Assembly (NCBI GenBank): GCA_030603745.1 | Contig: JAUVXE010000001.1 | Coordinates: forward strand, 273,641-337,640 | Length of the DNA: 64,000 bases | Origin: Coriobacteriia bacterium | GTDB taxonomy: Bacteria; Actinomycetota; Coriobacteriia; Anaerosomatales; SLCP01 | Direction: 5' to 3' | In this document: positions 37,390-46,804 of the stretch, in pieces | How the letters are laid out: every line of letters begins with the position of its first letter | Position numbering within the stretch: the first letter of the stretch is position 1 | The notes under the pieces: generated by a model | Databases searched by the model: none | What the model was told of the DNA's origin: nothing | Seen by the model: the letters and a program-made list of their open reading frames with translations, nothing else | Program-made: the position numbers and the translations under genes

Positions 37390-38064
37390 TCAGGGACGCT
37401 GTTCAGGCGTGTCGACCTCGACGCCGAGCCGGTCGACCTCCTCGTCGATACGGCGGACCTCGGCCGCGGCCCGGTCGGCCTCGGCCTCATGTCCGGCGGC
37501 GCGCAGCACGTCGCGGAAGACCACGTAGCCGTCGCGCTGCTGGATGAGGTCGAGCCAGACCATCTCCTCACCGAGCCCCCGTCGCGACTGCTCGACCGCC
37601 GCGTCGAGGTCCTGCGCTGCGAGGAAGAGTATCTGCGCGTAGCTCGCGTGGAGCAGACCCGAGCGCGGGTTGTTCTCCACGCCGAGGCGTGCGAGCTCGA
37701 CCCCCTCGGCGACATCCCCGCGCTGCGCGAGCATCCACGCCGCCACGTAGTACGGGAACTCCAGCTCGGGGTCGAGCAGGATCACCGTGTGGACCGTGGG
37801 CAGGATGAACGTCTGCTCGGCGAGCGGAAGGTCCTCGTAGTACCCGTGGAAGACCGGCTCGATCCGGTTCCAGAGCACGGCCGCGGCAAAGGTGCGCACG
37901 CCCGTGAGGTAGGCGAACCCGGCCCGGCCGATCTCCTCGCCCGCGCCGCCCCGCTCCTCGGCGGGGGTCAGCGAGTCCGCCGTCGCGGTTCCGCCGAGTA
38001 CGAGGGCGAAGCACAGCGCGACCGCGGCCGCACGAAAGAGCACGCTGTCGCCGCGAGCGCCCAT
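37390..38064 (-). CDS. Secreted or anchored TPR-like protein (unknown function)
   Basis: 224 residues. A hydrophobic N-terminal helix (about 9-30, ending ALVLGGTATADS) looks like a signal peptide with an Ala-rich cleavage region, or an anchor. The rest is helical with TPR-like pairs (VEFPYY-like ELEFPYYVAAWMLAQRGD; LLHASYAQILFLAAQDLDAA). No family was recognised. It begins 1 base after the ABC permease stop, so it is likely part of that exporter or its substrate pathway. Confidence 0.65.
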   Translation of the reverse strand: MGARGDSVLFRAAAVALCFALVLGGTATADSLTPAEERGGAGEEIGRAGFAYLTGVRTFAAAVLWNRIEPVFHGYYEDLPLAEQTFILPTVHTVILLDPELEFPYYVAAWMLAQRGDVAEGVELARLGVENNPRSGLLHASYAQILFLAAQDLDAAVEQSRRGLGEEMVWLDLIQQRDGYVVFRDVLRAAGHEAEADRAAAEVRRIDEEVDRLGVEVDTPEQRP

Positions 38065-38065
38065 A

Positions 38066-38797
38066 TCAGAGGTCCTTGCGCGAGAAGGCGGCGGAGCCGA
38101 GTACGAGCAGCGCCCCGGCCCACCCGAGGAACACGAGCGTCATGACCCCGAGATAGAGCGCGTCGACCCCCGAGCCGTGGGCCACCGGCGCGATGATGTT
38201 GAAGGCGTCGAGCGAGGGATAGGCGTACCACAGCGGATGCCCCGGGCCGCCGAGGAGGTCCGCCCGGACGTGGGCGATGAACAGGAAGGCCAGCGCGGCC
38301 ACCGCGACGACCGCCGGAAGGGTCATTGTCGAGACCGCCACGCAGAAGGCGGCAACCACCGCCGCCTCCATCCAGATGGCGAGCACGCCCTGCCACAACT
38401 GGAACATCGGCGCGTCGTAGACCACCCAGCCCACGCCGAACACGATGAGCCCGAACGCGACCGCCGCGGCGAGCAGCGTGAGCGCGATGCCGAGCCAGGT
38501 GCCGACCACGTACTGCCACCGGGAGACGTCGCGAGCGAGCACCGGGTAGACCGTCCGGCGCTCGACCTCGCCGGGGATGCGGGTCACGGAGAGCACGAGC
38601 GCGAGCACGATCATCGCCACGTAGATCAGCGCGAGGGCTATCTCGCGGTAGACCGCGCCCTCCACCCCCACGCCATAGCTCGGCAGCGAGGGGATCGCCG
38701 CGGCGAGCACGAGCGAGAAGAGAGCGACCACCCACACGATCCGTCTCCGGATCGCATCGGCGACGACAGCGCGCGCGATCGCCCAGGTCCTGTACAT
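38066..38797 (-). CDS. ABC-2 type transporter permease
   Basis: 243 residues, about six membrane helices (for example 22-42, 55-75, 100-125, 135-155, 160-180, 215-235). The fold pattern fits ABC-2/NatB-like permeases, which pair with the ATPase encoded upstream. ATG 38797 has GGAGGTGA 7 bases upstream; the GTG directly before it is an alternative. Substrate unknown. Confidence 0.85.
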   Translation of the reverse strand: MYRTWAIARAVVADAIRRRIVWVVALFSLVLAAAIPSLPSYGVGVEGAVYREIALALIYVAMIVLALVLSVTRIPGEVERRTVYPVLARDVSRWQYVVGTWLGIALTLLAAAVAFGLIVFGVGWVVYDAPMFQLWQGVLAIWMEAAVVAAFCVAVSTMTLPAVVAVAALAFLFIAHVRADLLGGPGHPLWYAYPSLDAFNIIAPVAHGSGVDALYLGVMTLVFLGWAGALLVLGSAAFSRKDL

Positions 38798-39765
38798 CAC
38801 GCGCTCACCTCCCGGAGGGCCTCGTCATCGAGCAGCGTCGCGAAGTACTCCTCGAGCGAGGAGCGCTTAGGCACGACGGACTCGATCGCCCAGCCGCCGT
38901 CGTCCAGCGAGTCCACCACCGCGCGGACCGCCGAATCGGGCACGGCGAACACCCACACGTTGCCCGAGACCGCGACGTCCTCCATGAGGCTCTGAACGTC
39001 GGCGGGCAGCGCCGTGGCGGCGCCACGCGCACGGATGGAGGTGCGCCCGGCGACGTTGAGGAGGTCGTCGATGCTGCCCTCCGCGGCGACGGTACCCCGG
39101 TTCAGGATCGTCACCTCGTCGCAGACCGCCTCCACCTCGGAGAGCTGGTGGGAGGAGAGTAGCACCGTGGTCCCCTCGGCGGCGAGAGAGAGCATGAGGT
39201 TGCGGATGTCGCGCTGGCCCACCGGGTCGAGGCCCGACGCCGGCTCGTCGAGGACCACGACCTCCGGCGCCGCGACGAGCGCCTGCGCGATCCCGATGCG
39301 TTGCAGCATCCCGCGCGAGTACTTGGCGAGCCGCGTGTTGCCGCGGCCCTCGAGCCCCACGTGCGCGAGGAGTCCGGGCGAGCGCTCGCGGACCGCCGCG
39401 TCCGGGACGCCGGAGAGGCGTCCGGCGAGCAACAGGACCTCGAGCGCGGTCAGCAACGGCGAGAAGTACGGCTGCTCGGGCAGGAACCCGAGCCGGGCGC
39501 GCACCGCAGGACCGGCGGGTTCGCCGAGGATCTCGAACTCGCCGGCGGTGGGCCGCACGAGGCCGAGGAGCATCTTGAGCGTGGTGGTCTTGCCCGCGCC
39601 GTTCGGGCCGAGGAGACCGTGGATGGTCCCCGGGGCCACGACGAGGCTGACGTCGCTCACCGCCGCGAACCCTCGTGGCCCGCCGTAGCGCTTCGCGGCT
39701 CCCCGGATGCGGATGGCGGCGTGCGCACCCTCGGCGGCCGGGACGTGGACCTCTGCCGTACTCAC
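38797..39765 (-). CDS. ABC transporter ATP-binding protein
   Basis: 322 residues. Walker A GPNGAGKTTTLKML, Q-loop region FLPEQPYFSP, signature KYSRGMLQR (the SRGM form usual in NatA-like exporters), Walker B VVVLDEPASGLDP and switch His in LLSSHQLSEVE. The C-terminal 90 residues form an accessory domain. It powers the adjacent permease, probably as an exporter. GTG start overlaps the mltG stop (GTGA). Confidence 0.93.
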   Translation of the reverse strand: MSTAEVHVPAAEGAHAAIRIRGAAKRYGGPRGFAAVSDVSLVVAPGTIHGLLGPNGAGKTTTLKMLLGLVRPTAGEFEILGEPAGPAVRARLGFLPEQPYFSPLLTALEVLLLAGRLSGVPDAAVRERSPGLLAHVGLEGRGNTRLAKYSRGMLQRIGIAQALVAAPEVVVLDEPASGLDPVGQRDIRNLMLSLAAEGTTVLLSSHQLSEVEAVCDEVTILNRGTVAAEGSIDDLLNVAGRTSIRARGAATALPADVQSLMEDVAVSGNVWVFAVPDSAVRAVVDSLDDGGWAIESVVPKRSSLEEYFATLLDDEALREVSA

Positions 39766-40901
39766 TGGCCGAACACCTCCTTGGAGCGGGCCTTCTCGCG
39801 GAGGAACTCCTCGAACGTCGAGGTGAAGCTGTGCGACCCGTCAGGGTCGGTCAGCACGTAGTAGTAGAAGTCCGTGTCGGCCGGATGCGCCGCGGCCTGC
39901 AGCGAGGCCAGGCCGGGGCTCGCGATGGGGCCGGGTGGGAGCCCGTCGTTGCGGTAGGTGTTGAAGGGGCTGTCCGTCTCGAGGTGCTTGTTGAGCAGAC
40001 GGAACCGGTTGCCCGGCAGCACGTACTCGATGGTCGCGTCGATCTCGAGCCGCTGCCCGCGGGCGAGGCGGTTGTGGATCACCGACGAGACGAGCACCCG
40101 CTCATCGGCCACCCGCGTCTCGCGTTCGATGATCGAGGCCATCGTGACCACCTCGTGCAGCGAGAACCCGCGTGCGTACGCGGCGTCGAGATCGACCTGG
40201 GCGAGCTCGAGTTCGAACTGGTCGAGCATCATCTCGATGACGTCGCGCGCGGTCGCCCCCTCAGGGATGCGGTAGGTCTTGGGGAAGAGGTAGCCCTCGA
40301 GCGACCCCTGGTAGACATCGGCGAGGTAGTCGCGCGGGAACTCCGCCTGGCCGCCGTTGGCGAGCCTGTCGAACTCCTCGGCGGGGATGCCCGCTTGCTG
40401 CTCGAACCGCTCGGCCATCTGCTCGATGACCCACCCCTCCGGGATGGTGACGGTGGTGTAGACGATGCTCGGGCCGTCGCGGAGCTCGGCGATCGCCTCG
40501 GCGTAGGTGAGCCCGGTGACGAGGTCGTAGACGCCCGCGCGCAAGCGGCCATCCGCGCCCGCGCGACGCGCCTCGAGCCGGAACCGGTTCGCGTTGTCGA
40601 TCACCCCCGCGGAGGAGAGGCGCGACGCGATCTGCGCGGTCGATGCGCCCTCGGGCACCTCGATCTGAACCGGCTGGCCGGCGGCGATACCCGGGTGGTC
40701 GGGTCGCTCGAAGACATACCACCACGCGCCCCACGCGCCCGCCGCGAGGAGCGCGAGGACGATCCCGATGAGCGCGAACGCCGCGCCGACCCGGTTGCGC
40801 GTGCGCGGTGGTGCGGTCATGGGGCCGCCCACCTGCTCGATCCGTCGACCGCGAGAACCGCGCCGTCGCTCGCTTCTGCGTCTACTCCGCTCCACGCTCA
40901 C
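39762..40901 (-). CDS. mltG: Endolytic murein transglycosylase MltG
   Basis: 379 residues as drawn; GTG 40901, GTG 40895 and ATG 40820 are all possible starts. One membrane helix (about 40-60) is followed by a LysM-like region and the YceG domain. The catalytic Glu lies in TMASIIERETRVADER; DGLPPGPIASPGLASLQAA and the DFYYYVLTDPDGSHSFTST end are conserved. It cuts nascent glycan strands in the periplasmic face of the membrane. Overlaps ruvX by 20 bases; ruvX-mltG-aroE is a common actinobacterial order. Confidence 0.93.
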   Translation of the reverse strand: MSVERSRRRSERRRGSRGRRIEQVGGPMTAPPRTRNRVGAAFALIGIVLALLAAGAWGAWWYVFERPDHPGIAAGQPVQIEVPEGASTAQIASRLSSAGVIDNANRFRLEARRAGADGRLRAGVYDLVTGLTYAEAIAELRDGPSIVYTTVTIPEGWVIEQMAERFEQQAGIPAEEFDRLANGGQAEFPRDYLADVYQGSLEGYLFPKTYRIPEGATARDVIEMMLDQFELELAQVDLDAAYARGFSLHEVVTMASIIERETRVADERVLVSSVIHNRLARGQRLEIDATIEYVLPGNRFRLLNKHLETDSPFNTYRNDGLPPGPIASPGLASLQAAAHPADTDFYYYVLTDPDGSHSFTSTFEEFLREKARSKEVFGQ

Positions 40902-41322
40902 GCTCCCACTCGTTCGCGCCCCCGCTGTCGAGGAACGCCTGAAGGAACAGCGCCGCGGCGACCTTGTCGAGGGTCCCGCGCGCCTGCCTGCCGGTCCGTC
41001 CGGCCGCCCGCATCGAACGCCCCGCCTGCGCCGAGGAGAGCCGCTCGTCGTGGTACACCACCGGTACCGGCAAGCCGCGCGCCAACCGGTCGCCGACCTC
41101 CCGGACCCGCCGTGCCTGCGGGCCCTCCTCCCCGTCCAGGGAGAGCGGGAGCCCGATCACGACGAGGCCGACCTCGTGCTCGGTCACCAGGTCCGCGACG
41201 GGCACGATCCGCTCGACCGCAGCGGCGTCGAGCACCGCGAGCGGCGACGCTATCGTAGCGCCGGCGTCCGACATCGCCACCCCGACCCGCCGCTCACCGA
41301 TGTCGAGCGCGAGCACCCGCAC
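40882..41322 (-). CDS. ruvX: Putative pre-16S rRNA nuclease RuvX (YqgF)
   Basis: 146 residues from GTG 41322, 1 base after the alaS stop. RNase H-like fold with catalytic Asp in VLALDIGERRVGVAMSD, a Glu in YHDERLSS, and the C-terminal DKVAAALFLQAFLD segment where the last acidic residue lies. It is thought to trim 16S rRNA precursors. Conserved order alaS-ruvX-mltG. Confidence 0.9.
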   Translation of the reverse strand: MRVLALDIGERRVGVAMSDAGATIASPLAVLDAAAVERIVPVADLVTEHEVGLVVIGLPLSLDGEEGPQARRVREVGDRLARGLPVPVVYHDERLSSAQAGRSMRAAGRTGRQARGTLDKVAAALFLQAFLDSGGANEWERERGAE

Positions 41323-41323
41323 G

Positions 41324-43957
41324 TCAGCCGGCCGCCCCGAGCATCTCTCGCGCCGCCGCGAGCGCCGCGTCGATCCCGGACGCGTCCTTGCCGCCCGCCT
41401 GCGCCATCGCGGGCTTGCCGCCACCACCACCGGCGATGTGCGGCGCCGACGTCCTGATGACGGAGCCGGCGTCGAACCCGGCCGCGACCGCGGCGTCCGA
41501 GCCGGCAGCGAGCAGCAGCGGCGCCCCGCCGTCCGGGGCGACCGTGGCGAGCACGACCGCCCCCCCGGCGAGCCGCGCCCGCACGATGTCCGCGAGCGAG
41601 CGGAGTCCCTTGGCGTCCATGTCCGCGACACGCGCGACCACGAGGGGGTACCCGGCGTCGACCGCTCCCGCGAGCAGCGCGTCCACGCTCGACTCCGAGA
41701 GGACGTCCTTGGTCCGCCGGGCGGCACTCTCGAGGTCCTTCATCTTCTTGACCAGGGTCCCGACGCGCTCCGAGAGGTCGAACCGTCCCACCTTGAGCAC
41801 GGCGGCGGCCTCGGCGAGCTCGGCCTCCTCCTTCTCGAGGTAGTCGAGCGCGTCGAACGAGGTCACGGCCTCGATCCGTCGCAGGTTCGCGCCGACCGAG
41901 CCCTCGGACACGATCTTGATCAGCCCGATCTCGGTGGTACGGGCGACGTGCGTGCCGCCGCAGAGCTCCTTGCTGAAGTTGCCCACCTCGAGCACGCGGA
42001 CGAAGTCGCCGTACTTCTCGCCGAACAAGGCCGTCACGCCGGCCTCCCTCGCCGAGGAGAGCGAGGTCTCGTACGAACGCACGGGGTGGTTCTCCATGAG
42101 CTTCACGTTGACCATCCGCTCGACCTTGGCGAGTTCGTCGGCGCCGGGCGCCTCGAAGTGCGTGAAGTCGAACCTCAGGCGGTCGGGCGCCACGTAGGAG
42201 CCGGACTGCTTGACGTGCTCGCCGAGCACGAGGCGGAGCGCCCAGTGCAGCAGGTGGGTCGCGGTGTGGTTGCGTCGGATGCGCTCGCGCCGGGCGGCGT
42301 CTATCGCCGCACTCACCGGCTGGCCAACGGCCAGCGCGCCCGCGGTCAGCGTGCCGCGGTGCGAGATCACGCCGCTCACCGGCAGCGTGGTGTCCTCGAC
42401 CTCGAAGACCGCCCCATCGGCGGTGGAGATGGTGCCGCGGTCCCCCACCTGTCCGCCCTGCTCCGCGTAGAAGGGCGTGCGGTCGAGGACCACCTCGGCC
42501 GTCGTGCCTTCGGCGATGTCCTCGACCCGCTCGCCGTCGACGACGATGCCCACCACCGTGGCCGGCTCCTCGTCGCGCTCGTACCCGACGAACTCGGTCT
42601 CGCCGGCGAGGGCGGCGACCTCGGTGAACGCGCTCGCGAACGAGGTCCACGACTCGTCCTTCACGGCCGCGCGGGCGCGCTCGCGCTGGGCGGCCATCTC
42701 GACCTCGAAGGTCTCCATGTCCACCTCCATGCCGGCCTCGGCGACGATCTCGGCGGTCAGCTCGACCGGGAAGCCGTACGTGTCGTGCAGCGTGAACGCG
42801 GTCGTGCCGTCGAGCCGGGACTCGCCACGCTCGCGCAGGCCTTCGATCTCCTCGCCGAGGAACGCGAGGCCCTGCCGCAGCGTGGTGCCGAACCGCTGCT
42901 CCTCGGCGTCGACGATCCGGCTCACGAGGTCGTGGTGCTCGACGATCCCCGGGTAGGCCGGGCCCATCCGCTCGACGACCACGTCGATGAGCGCGGTCAT
43001 GAACGGCTCGGTCCGGCCGAGGAGACGGCCGTGGCGCACCGCCCGGCGGAGCAGCCGGCGCAGCACGTAGCCGCGGCCCTCGTTGGAGGGCAGCACGCCG
43101 TCGGCGATCATGAACGTGACCGCGCGGGCGTGGTCGGCGAGGATCCGCAGCGACGTGTCGGTCCGGCCTCCCCCGCCGAATGACGCCCCGGTGAGCTCTT
43201 CGGCGACCGCGACGATCGCGCGCAGGTCGTCGGTCTCGAAGTTCGAGTGCACGCCCTGCATGATCGCGGCCACGCGCTCGAGCCCCATGCCGGTGTCGAT
43301 GTTCTGCTTGGGCAGCGGCGTGAGCGTGCCGTCCTCGGCCCTGTCGAACTGCATGAAGACGAGGTTCCAGTACTCGAGGAACCGGTCGCAGTCACACCCG
43401 AGGCGGCACTCGTCGCTCCCGCACCCCACCTCGGGGCCCTGGTCGTAGTAGAGCTCCGAGCACGGTCCGCACGGACCGGTCGGCCCGGCCGACCAGAAGT
43501 TGTCCTTCGCGCCCATCCGCACGATGCGGTCGGCGGGCACGCCGACCTCGTCACGCCAGATCGCCTCGGCCTCGTCGTCGTCCTCGTAGATCGAGTACCA
43601 GAGGCGGTCCGGGTCGAGCCCGAGCACCTCGGTCGAGTACTCGTAGGCCCACGCGCACGCCTCGCTCTTGAAGTAGTCGCCGAAGCTGAAGTTGCCGAGC
43701 ATCTCGAAGAAGCTGTGGTGGCGCCCCGTGGTGCCGATGATGTCGATGTCGGTCGTACGCAGGCACTTCTGGCAGGTCGTGGCCCGCGTGAACCCGAGGT
43801 CCTTCAGGCCGAGGAAGACCGGCTTGAACTGCACCATCCCCGCACTCGTGAAGAGCAGCGACGGATCGTCCGGGATGAGCGAGCTCGACGGCACGCGGCG
43901 GGCGCCCTTGCGCTCGAAGAACGCGAGATAGCTCTCGCGGATGTCAGCTGCCTTCAC
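41324..43957 (-). CDS. alaS: Alanyl-tRNA synthetase
   Basis: 877 residues from GTG 43957, with AAGGAGA 8 bases upstream; the frame runs open further, but that overlaps the permease gene. The class II core has SSSLIPDDPSLLFTSAGMVQF and GRHHSFFEMLGNFSFGDYF. The editing domain has HTATHLLH and the zinc motif CGGTHVARTTEIG. The C-terminal C-Ala domain is present. A Cys-rich insert (CGSDECRLGCDCD) lies in the core, as in many AlaS. It charges tRNA-Ala and clears Ser or Gly. Confidence 0.96.
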   Translation of the reverse strand: MKAADIRESYLAFFERKGARRVPSSSLIPDDPSLLFTSAGMVQFKPVFLGLKDLGFTRATTCQKCLRTTDIDIIGTTGRHHSFFEMLGNFSFGDYFKSEACAWAYEYSTEVLGLDPDRLWYSIYEDDDEAEAIWRDEVGVPADRIVRMGAKDNFWSAGPTGPCGPCSELYYDQGPEVGCGSDECRLGCDCDRFLEYWNLVFMQFDRAEDGTLTPLPKQNIDTGMGLERVAAIMQGVHSNFETDDLRAIVAVAEELTGASFGGGGRTDTSLRILADHARAVTFMIADGVLPSNEGRGYVLRRLLRRAVRHGRLLGRTEPFMTALIDVVVERMGPAYPGIVEHHDLVSRIVDAEEQRFGTTLRQGLAFLGEEIEGLRERGESRLDGTTAFTLHDTYGFPVELTAEIVAEAGMEVDMETFEVEMAAQRERARAAVKDESWTSFASAFTEVAALAGETEFVGYERDEEPATVVGIVVDGERVEDIAEGTTAEVVLDRTPFYAEQGGQVGDRGTISTADGAVFEVEDTTLPVSGVISHRGTLTAGALAVGQPVSAAIDAARRERIRRNHTATHLLHWALRLVLGEHVKQSGSYVAPDRLRFDFTHFEAPGADELAKVERMVNVKLMENHPVRSYETSLSSAREAGVTALFGEKYGDFVRVLEVGNFSKELCGGTHVARTTEIGLIKIVSEGSVGANLRRIEAVTSFDALDYLEKEEAELAEAAAVLKVGRFDLSERVGTLVKKMKDLESAARRTKDVLSESSVDALLAGAVDAGYPLVVARVADMDAKGLRSLADIVRARLAGGAVVLATVAPDGGAPLLLAAGSDAAVAAGFDAGSVIRTSAPHIAGGGGGKPAMAQAGGKDASGIDAALAAAREMLGAAG

Positions 43958-45206
43958 GCACGTCTCCTTCTTCGTCGTTCCCGCACCCGGTCGCGCCGGC
44001 GCGCTCCTCGTCCTCACCGTCGGACTCCTCCGGGCACTCGTCGATCTCCGGCGCGCACAGGTCGTCGCCGATCCGGCGCCGCGCCCCCGGCCTGCGGAAC
44101 AGCGCGCCGTCCGCCGAGGAGATCGGCGAGTCGGTCCACTTCTCGAAGTAGTGGACGAAGAGCACCTTGAGGACCGCGGCGACCGGGACCGCGAACAACA
44201 TCCCGACCAGCCCGAACAGGGTGGCACCGATGAGCAGTGAGAGTATCACGAGCGCCGGATGCATGTGCACCTGGTCCGACATCACGCGCGGCTGAAGGAA
44301 CGTCGACTCGGCCTGCTGCACCACCACGACCCACACGAGCGTCCAGAGCACGAGCTGCGGGCTCACGAACGCCGCCGAGATAGCGGCCACGATGCCGCCC
44401 ACGATGGGCCCGAGGTACGGGATGAGATTGGTCACGCCGGCGATCAGGCCGATGAGCAGCGCGTAGGGCACGCCGAGGATCCACAGCCCGAGGCCGGTGA
44501 GCACGCCGACGATCGTCGCGATGATCACCTGGCCGCGCACGAACCCCTCGAGCACAACCGTCATCTCGCCGAGGAGTCCGAGCATCTCCTCCTGTCGCTC
44601 GCGCCCGGGCAGCGACACGAGCTCGGCCTTGAGGGTGGGCAGGTCACGCAAGACGAAGTAGGCGAGCGCGAGCGCGAGGAAGGCGCTCACGAAGAACCCG
44701 AACACCTGGCCGCCCACGGTCACGACCCCGCGCGCGACGTTGCGCGAGAGCTCGGTGGCCCACGACATCACGCTCTCGCGTGACGCCTCGGCGGCCTCCC
44801 GGACCCAGTCGGGGAGCTCGATGGCGAGGTAGTCGGTCTCGATGTCGGTCCACAGGTCGTACGCGGCGTCGTAGTAGCGCGGGAAGTCCTGCCCGAAGTC
44901 CCTGAGCTCCGCCCCGATGGGCGGCACGATGAACAGGCCGAGGACCGTCAGCAGCGCTGCCGAGACCAGGTAGCAGACACCAACCGCGGCCGAACGTCTC
45001 ATCCCCATGCGCTCGAGCCGCCCGACCGGGCGACGGAGCAGGAAGACCACGACGAGCGCGAGCACGAACGGCGTCAGTGCCCCCGCGACCCGCCCGAGGG
45101 CCCAGAACACGCCGGCGGTGAGCAGCGAGAGGCCGACCAGCGCCCAGCTGATCACGAGCAGTCTCCGCCACGCGCCGATGCGGTCTACCGGTGACTTCGG
45201 GCTCAC
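43944..45206 (-). CDS. AI-2E family transporter (PerM-like)
   Basis: 420 residues, about eight membrane helices with the long soluble loop between helices 3 and 4 usual for this family. Motifs such as IPYLGPIVGGIVAAI and FLQPRVMSDQVHMHPALVILSLLIG are typical. Members export diverse small solutes; the named role in autoinducer-2 export applies to few. The C-terminal 50 residues are acidic. GTG start 4 bases after the sigma factor stop; the 3' end overlaps alaS by 14 bases. Confidence 0.88.
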   Translation of the reverse strand: MSPKSPVDRIGAWRRLLVISWALVGLSLLTAGVFWALGRVAGALTPFVLALVVVFLLRRPVGRLERMGMRRSAAVGVCYLVSAALLTVLGLFIVPPIGAELRDFGQDFPRYYDAAYDLWTDIETDYLAIELPDWVREAAEASRESVMSWATELSRNVARGVVTVGGQVFGFFVSAFLALALAYFVLRDLPTLKAELVSLPGRERQEEMLGLLGEMTVVLEGFVRGQVIIATIVGVLTGLGLWILGVPYALLIGLIAGVTNLIPYLGPIVGGIVAAISAAFVSPQLVLWTLVWVVVVQQAESTFLQPRVMSDQVHMHPALVILSLLIGATLFGLVGMLFAVPVAAVLKVLFVHYFEKWTDSPISSADGALFRRPGARRRIGDDLCAPEIDECPEESDGEDEERAGATGCGNDEEGDVREGS

Positions 45207-45210
45207 CGCG

Positions 45211-45999
45211 TCACTCCCTCACGATGTTGTCGCGCAGCACCTTGAGCGTCTTGCGCAGAAGCCTCGAGACCTGCATCTGCGAGATGTCGAGCTGCCGTGC
45301 GATCTCGGTCTGTGTGAGCCCCTCGAAGAAGCGCAGGTAGAGCACGCGCTGCTCCTGGGAGCTCAGATGCTTGAGCGCGGCGGCGAGCGTGGCCCGGTCG
45401 TCGACGACGGCCATGAGCTGGTCGTCCTTGCCGATGTACTCGAGGATGCTGAACGAGTCGGAACCATCCCCTCCGCGGTCGCTCTCAAGCGACACGAAGT
45501 TGTAGGCCTCGCTCGTCTCCATCGCCTCGAGGACCTCCTCGGTGGTCACGCCGAGGTACTCGGCGATCTCGGCGACCGAGGGGGACCGCTGCAGCTTCTG
45601 CGTGAGGGCGTCCATCGCCTGGTTGACCTTGAAAGAAAGCTCCTGCAGTCGCCGGGGGACCTTGATCGCCCACCCCTTGTCGCGGAAGTGGCGCTTGAGC
45701 TCGCCGACGATCGTGGGCGTGGCGTAGGTCGTGAACTCGACCTGCCGATCGGTGTCGAACCGGTCGATCGCCTTGATGAGCCCGATCGTGCCGACCTGCA
45801 CCAGGTCGTCGATGGGCTCGCCGCGGTTGCGGAAACGGCTCGCCAGGTACTTCACGAGGTTCAGGTACATCGTGATGAGCTCGTCGCGCGCGGCCTCGTC
45901 GCCGTTCTCGCGATACCGGCGGAACAGCTCACGCGTGTGCGCCTTGTCCCAGGAAAGCTTGCGGGACTGCCCCGCCGGGCTTCGCCTAGAGACCGGCAT
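45211..45999 (-). CDS. Sigma factor of the SigB/SigF family
   Basis: 262 residues with regions 2, 3 and 4 in order: LVKYLASRFRNRGEPIDDLVQVGTI (2.1-2.2), VEFTTYATPTIVGELKRHFRD (2.3-2.4), a region 3 (SPSVAEIAEYLGVTTEEV) and a region 4 helix-turn-helix (GLTQTEIARQLDISQMQVSRLL). The PTIVGELKRHFRDKGW segment marks the SigB/SigF/SigG branch (stress or sporulation). The expected consensus is GTTT-N13-15-GGGTA, so it is not the factor that would read the sigma-28-like pilin promoters. It overlaps an RsbW-like gene by 14 bases. Confidence 0.93.
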   Translation of the reverse strand: MPVSRRSPAGQSRKLSWDKAHTRELFRRYRENGDEAARDELITMYLNLVKYLASRFRNRGEPIDDLVQVGTIGLIKAIDRFDTDRQVEFTTYATPTIVGELKRHFRDKGWAIKVPRRLQELSFKVNQAMDALTQKLQRSPSVAEIAEYLGVTTEEVLEAMETSEAYNFVSLESDRGGDGSDSFSILEYIGKDDQLMAVVDDRATLAAALKHLSSQEQRVLYLRFFEGLTQTEIARQLDISQMQVSRLLRKTLKVLRDNIVRE

Positions 46000-46387
46000 C
46001 TTCCTGCTCCCCCGCCAGTCGCTTCGTCACGAGCAGGTACTGGCCCTCGAGGTCCGAGGAGAGCTCCATGTGGTCGGTCACGGACTGCAGGATGAACGTC
46101 GCGTACGCGGAGCGCCGCTCGATCTCCTCGTCGGTCGAGCGCTCGGCCCCGGCAAGGCGGACCCGCATCGCGACCTGCTCGAGCTCGAGATCGAACTCCA
46201 GGGTGACCTCCTCGCCGTCGGCATGGTCACAGGCGTAGACGAAGACCTCCTCGGCGGCGATGCGCACGTCGTCGAGGTCGTCGTAGGTCGCTCCCGTCCT
46301 GCTCACGAGCGCCGAGGCGGTCATCCGCACCGCCTTGGCGAACTCGGCGCGTGAGGGGACGGTCAGGGTGATCCGGTCAGCTGGCAT
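45986..46387 (-). CDS. rsbW: RsbW-like anti-sigma protein with degenerate ATP site
   Basis: 133 residues from ATG 46387 (GGAGGAAG just upstream; the frame is open further). The fold and the start of the N-box helix (DDLDDVRIAAEEVFVYACDHA, aligned with RsbW EDIKVAVSEAVTNAVKHA in pieces) match GHKL kinases. Yet the Asn of the N-box is replaced by Tyr51, and neither the DxGxG loop nor the glycine-rich lid is present. It may bind the sigma factor without kinase activity, or be controlled by something other than phosphorylation of an RsbV. No RsbV gene is nearby. Confidence 0.72.
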   Translation of the reverse strand: MPADRITLTVPSRAEFAKAVRMTASALVSRTGATYDDLDDVRIAAEEVFVYACDHADGEEVTLEFDLELEQVAMRVRLAGAERSTDEEIERRSAYATFILQSVTDHMELSSDLEGQYLLVTKRLAGEQEDAGL

Positions 46388-46433
46388 ACTTCCTCCGGTC
46401 GAGATCTCGGTCGGTCGGGCCTGGCGCGTCGCG

Positions 46434-46793
46434 TCAGGCCTTCGAGCGCTTGCGGCGGTTCCACGCCTCGCGGATCCGCTCCCCCGCGGCGTTGACCGCC
46501 GCGGCGGGGGCGTTGACCGCCTCCTGCACCACCTCGGACGCGTGCGCGACCCGCTCGATGGTGTCCTCAAGGCCCGTCACGATGGTATCCACGCGCAACA
46601 GTTCCGCGTTGAACGCCTCGACCGCCACGTCCGCCTTCTCGACGAGCGGCGGCAGCGTGCGGCCGAGGTCCTCGCTGAGCGAGCGCACCGCGCGCAACGT
46701 CTTGACCGCCTCGAGCAGGGCGTAGACGAGCACCCCGCACGCAACGAGCGCGGCGATGACGAGCGCGAGCACCAGGCCCTCGGTCAGACCCAC
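46434..46793 (-). CDS. DUF948 family protein
   Basis: 119 residues: an N-terminal membrane helix (about 7-27) then a long helical stretch likely to form a coiled coil (ALLEAVKTLRAVRSLSEDLG onward), ending in a basic tail (NRRKRSKA). This fits DUF948, small membrane proteins of unknown function. GTG start has GAGAGGTG 6 bases upstream. It is the first gene of the unit that includes rsbW and the sigma factor. Confidence 0.8.
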   Translation of the reverse strand: MGLTEGLVLALVIAALVACGVLVYALLEAVKTLRAVRSLSEDLGRTLPPLVEKADVAVEAFNAELLRVDTIVTGLEDTIERVAHASEVVQEAVNAPAAAVNAAGERIREAWNRRKRSKA

Positions 46794-46804
46794 GCGAACA
46801 CCTC

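Noticed and set aside
38797-39765. Degenerate ABC signature (YSRGM) as a sign of an inactive ATPase
   Set aside because: SRGM is usual in NatA-like exporters; all other motifs are intact.
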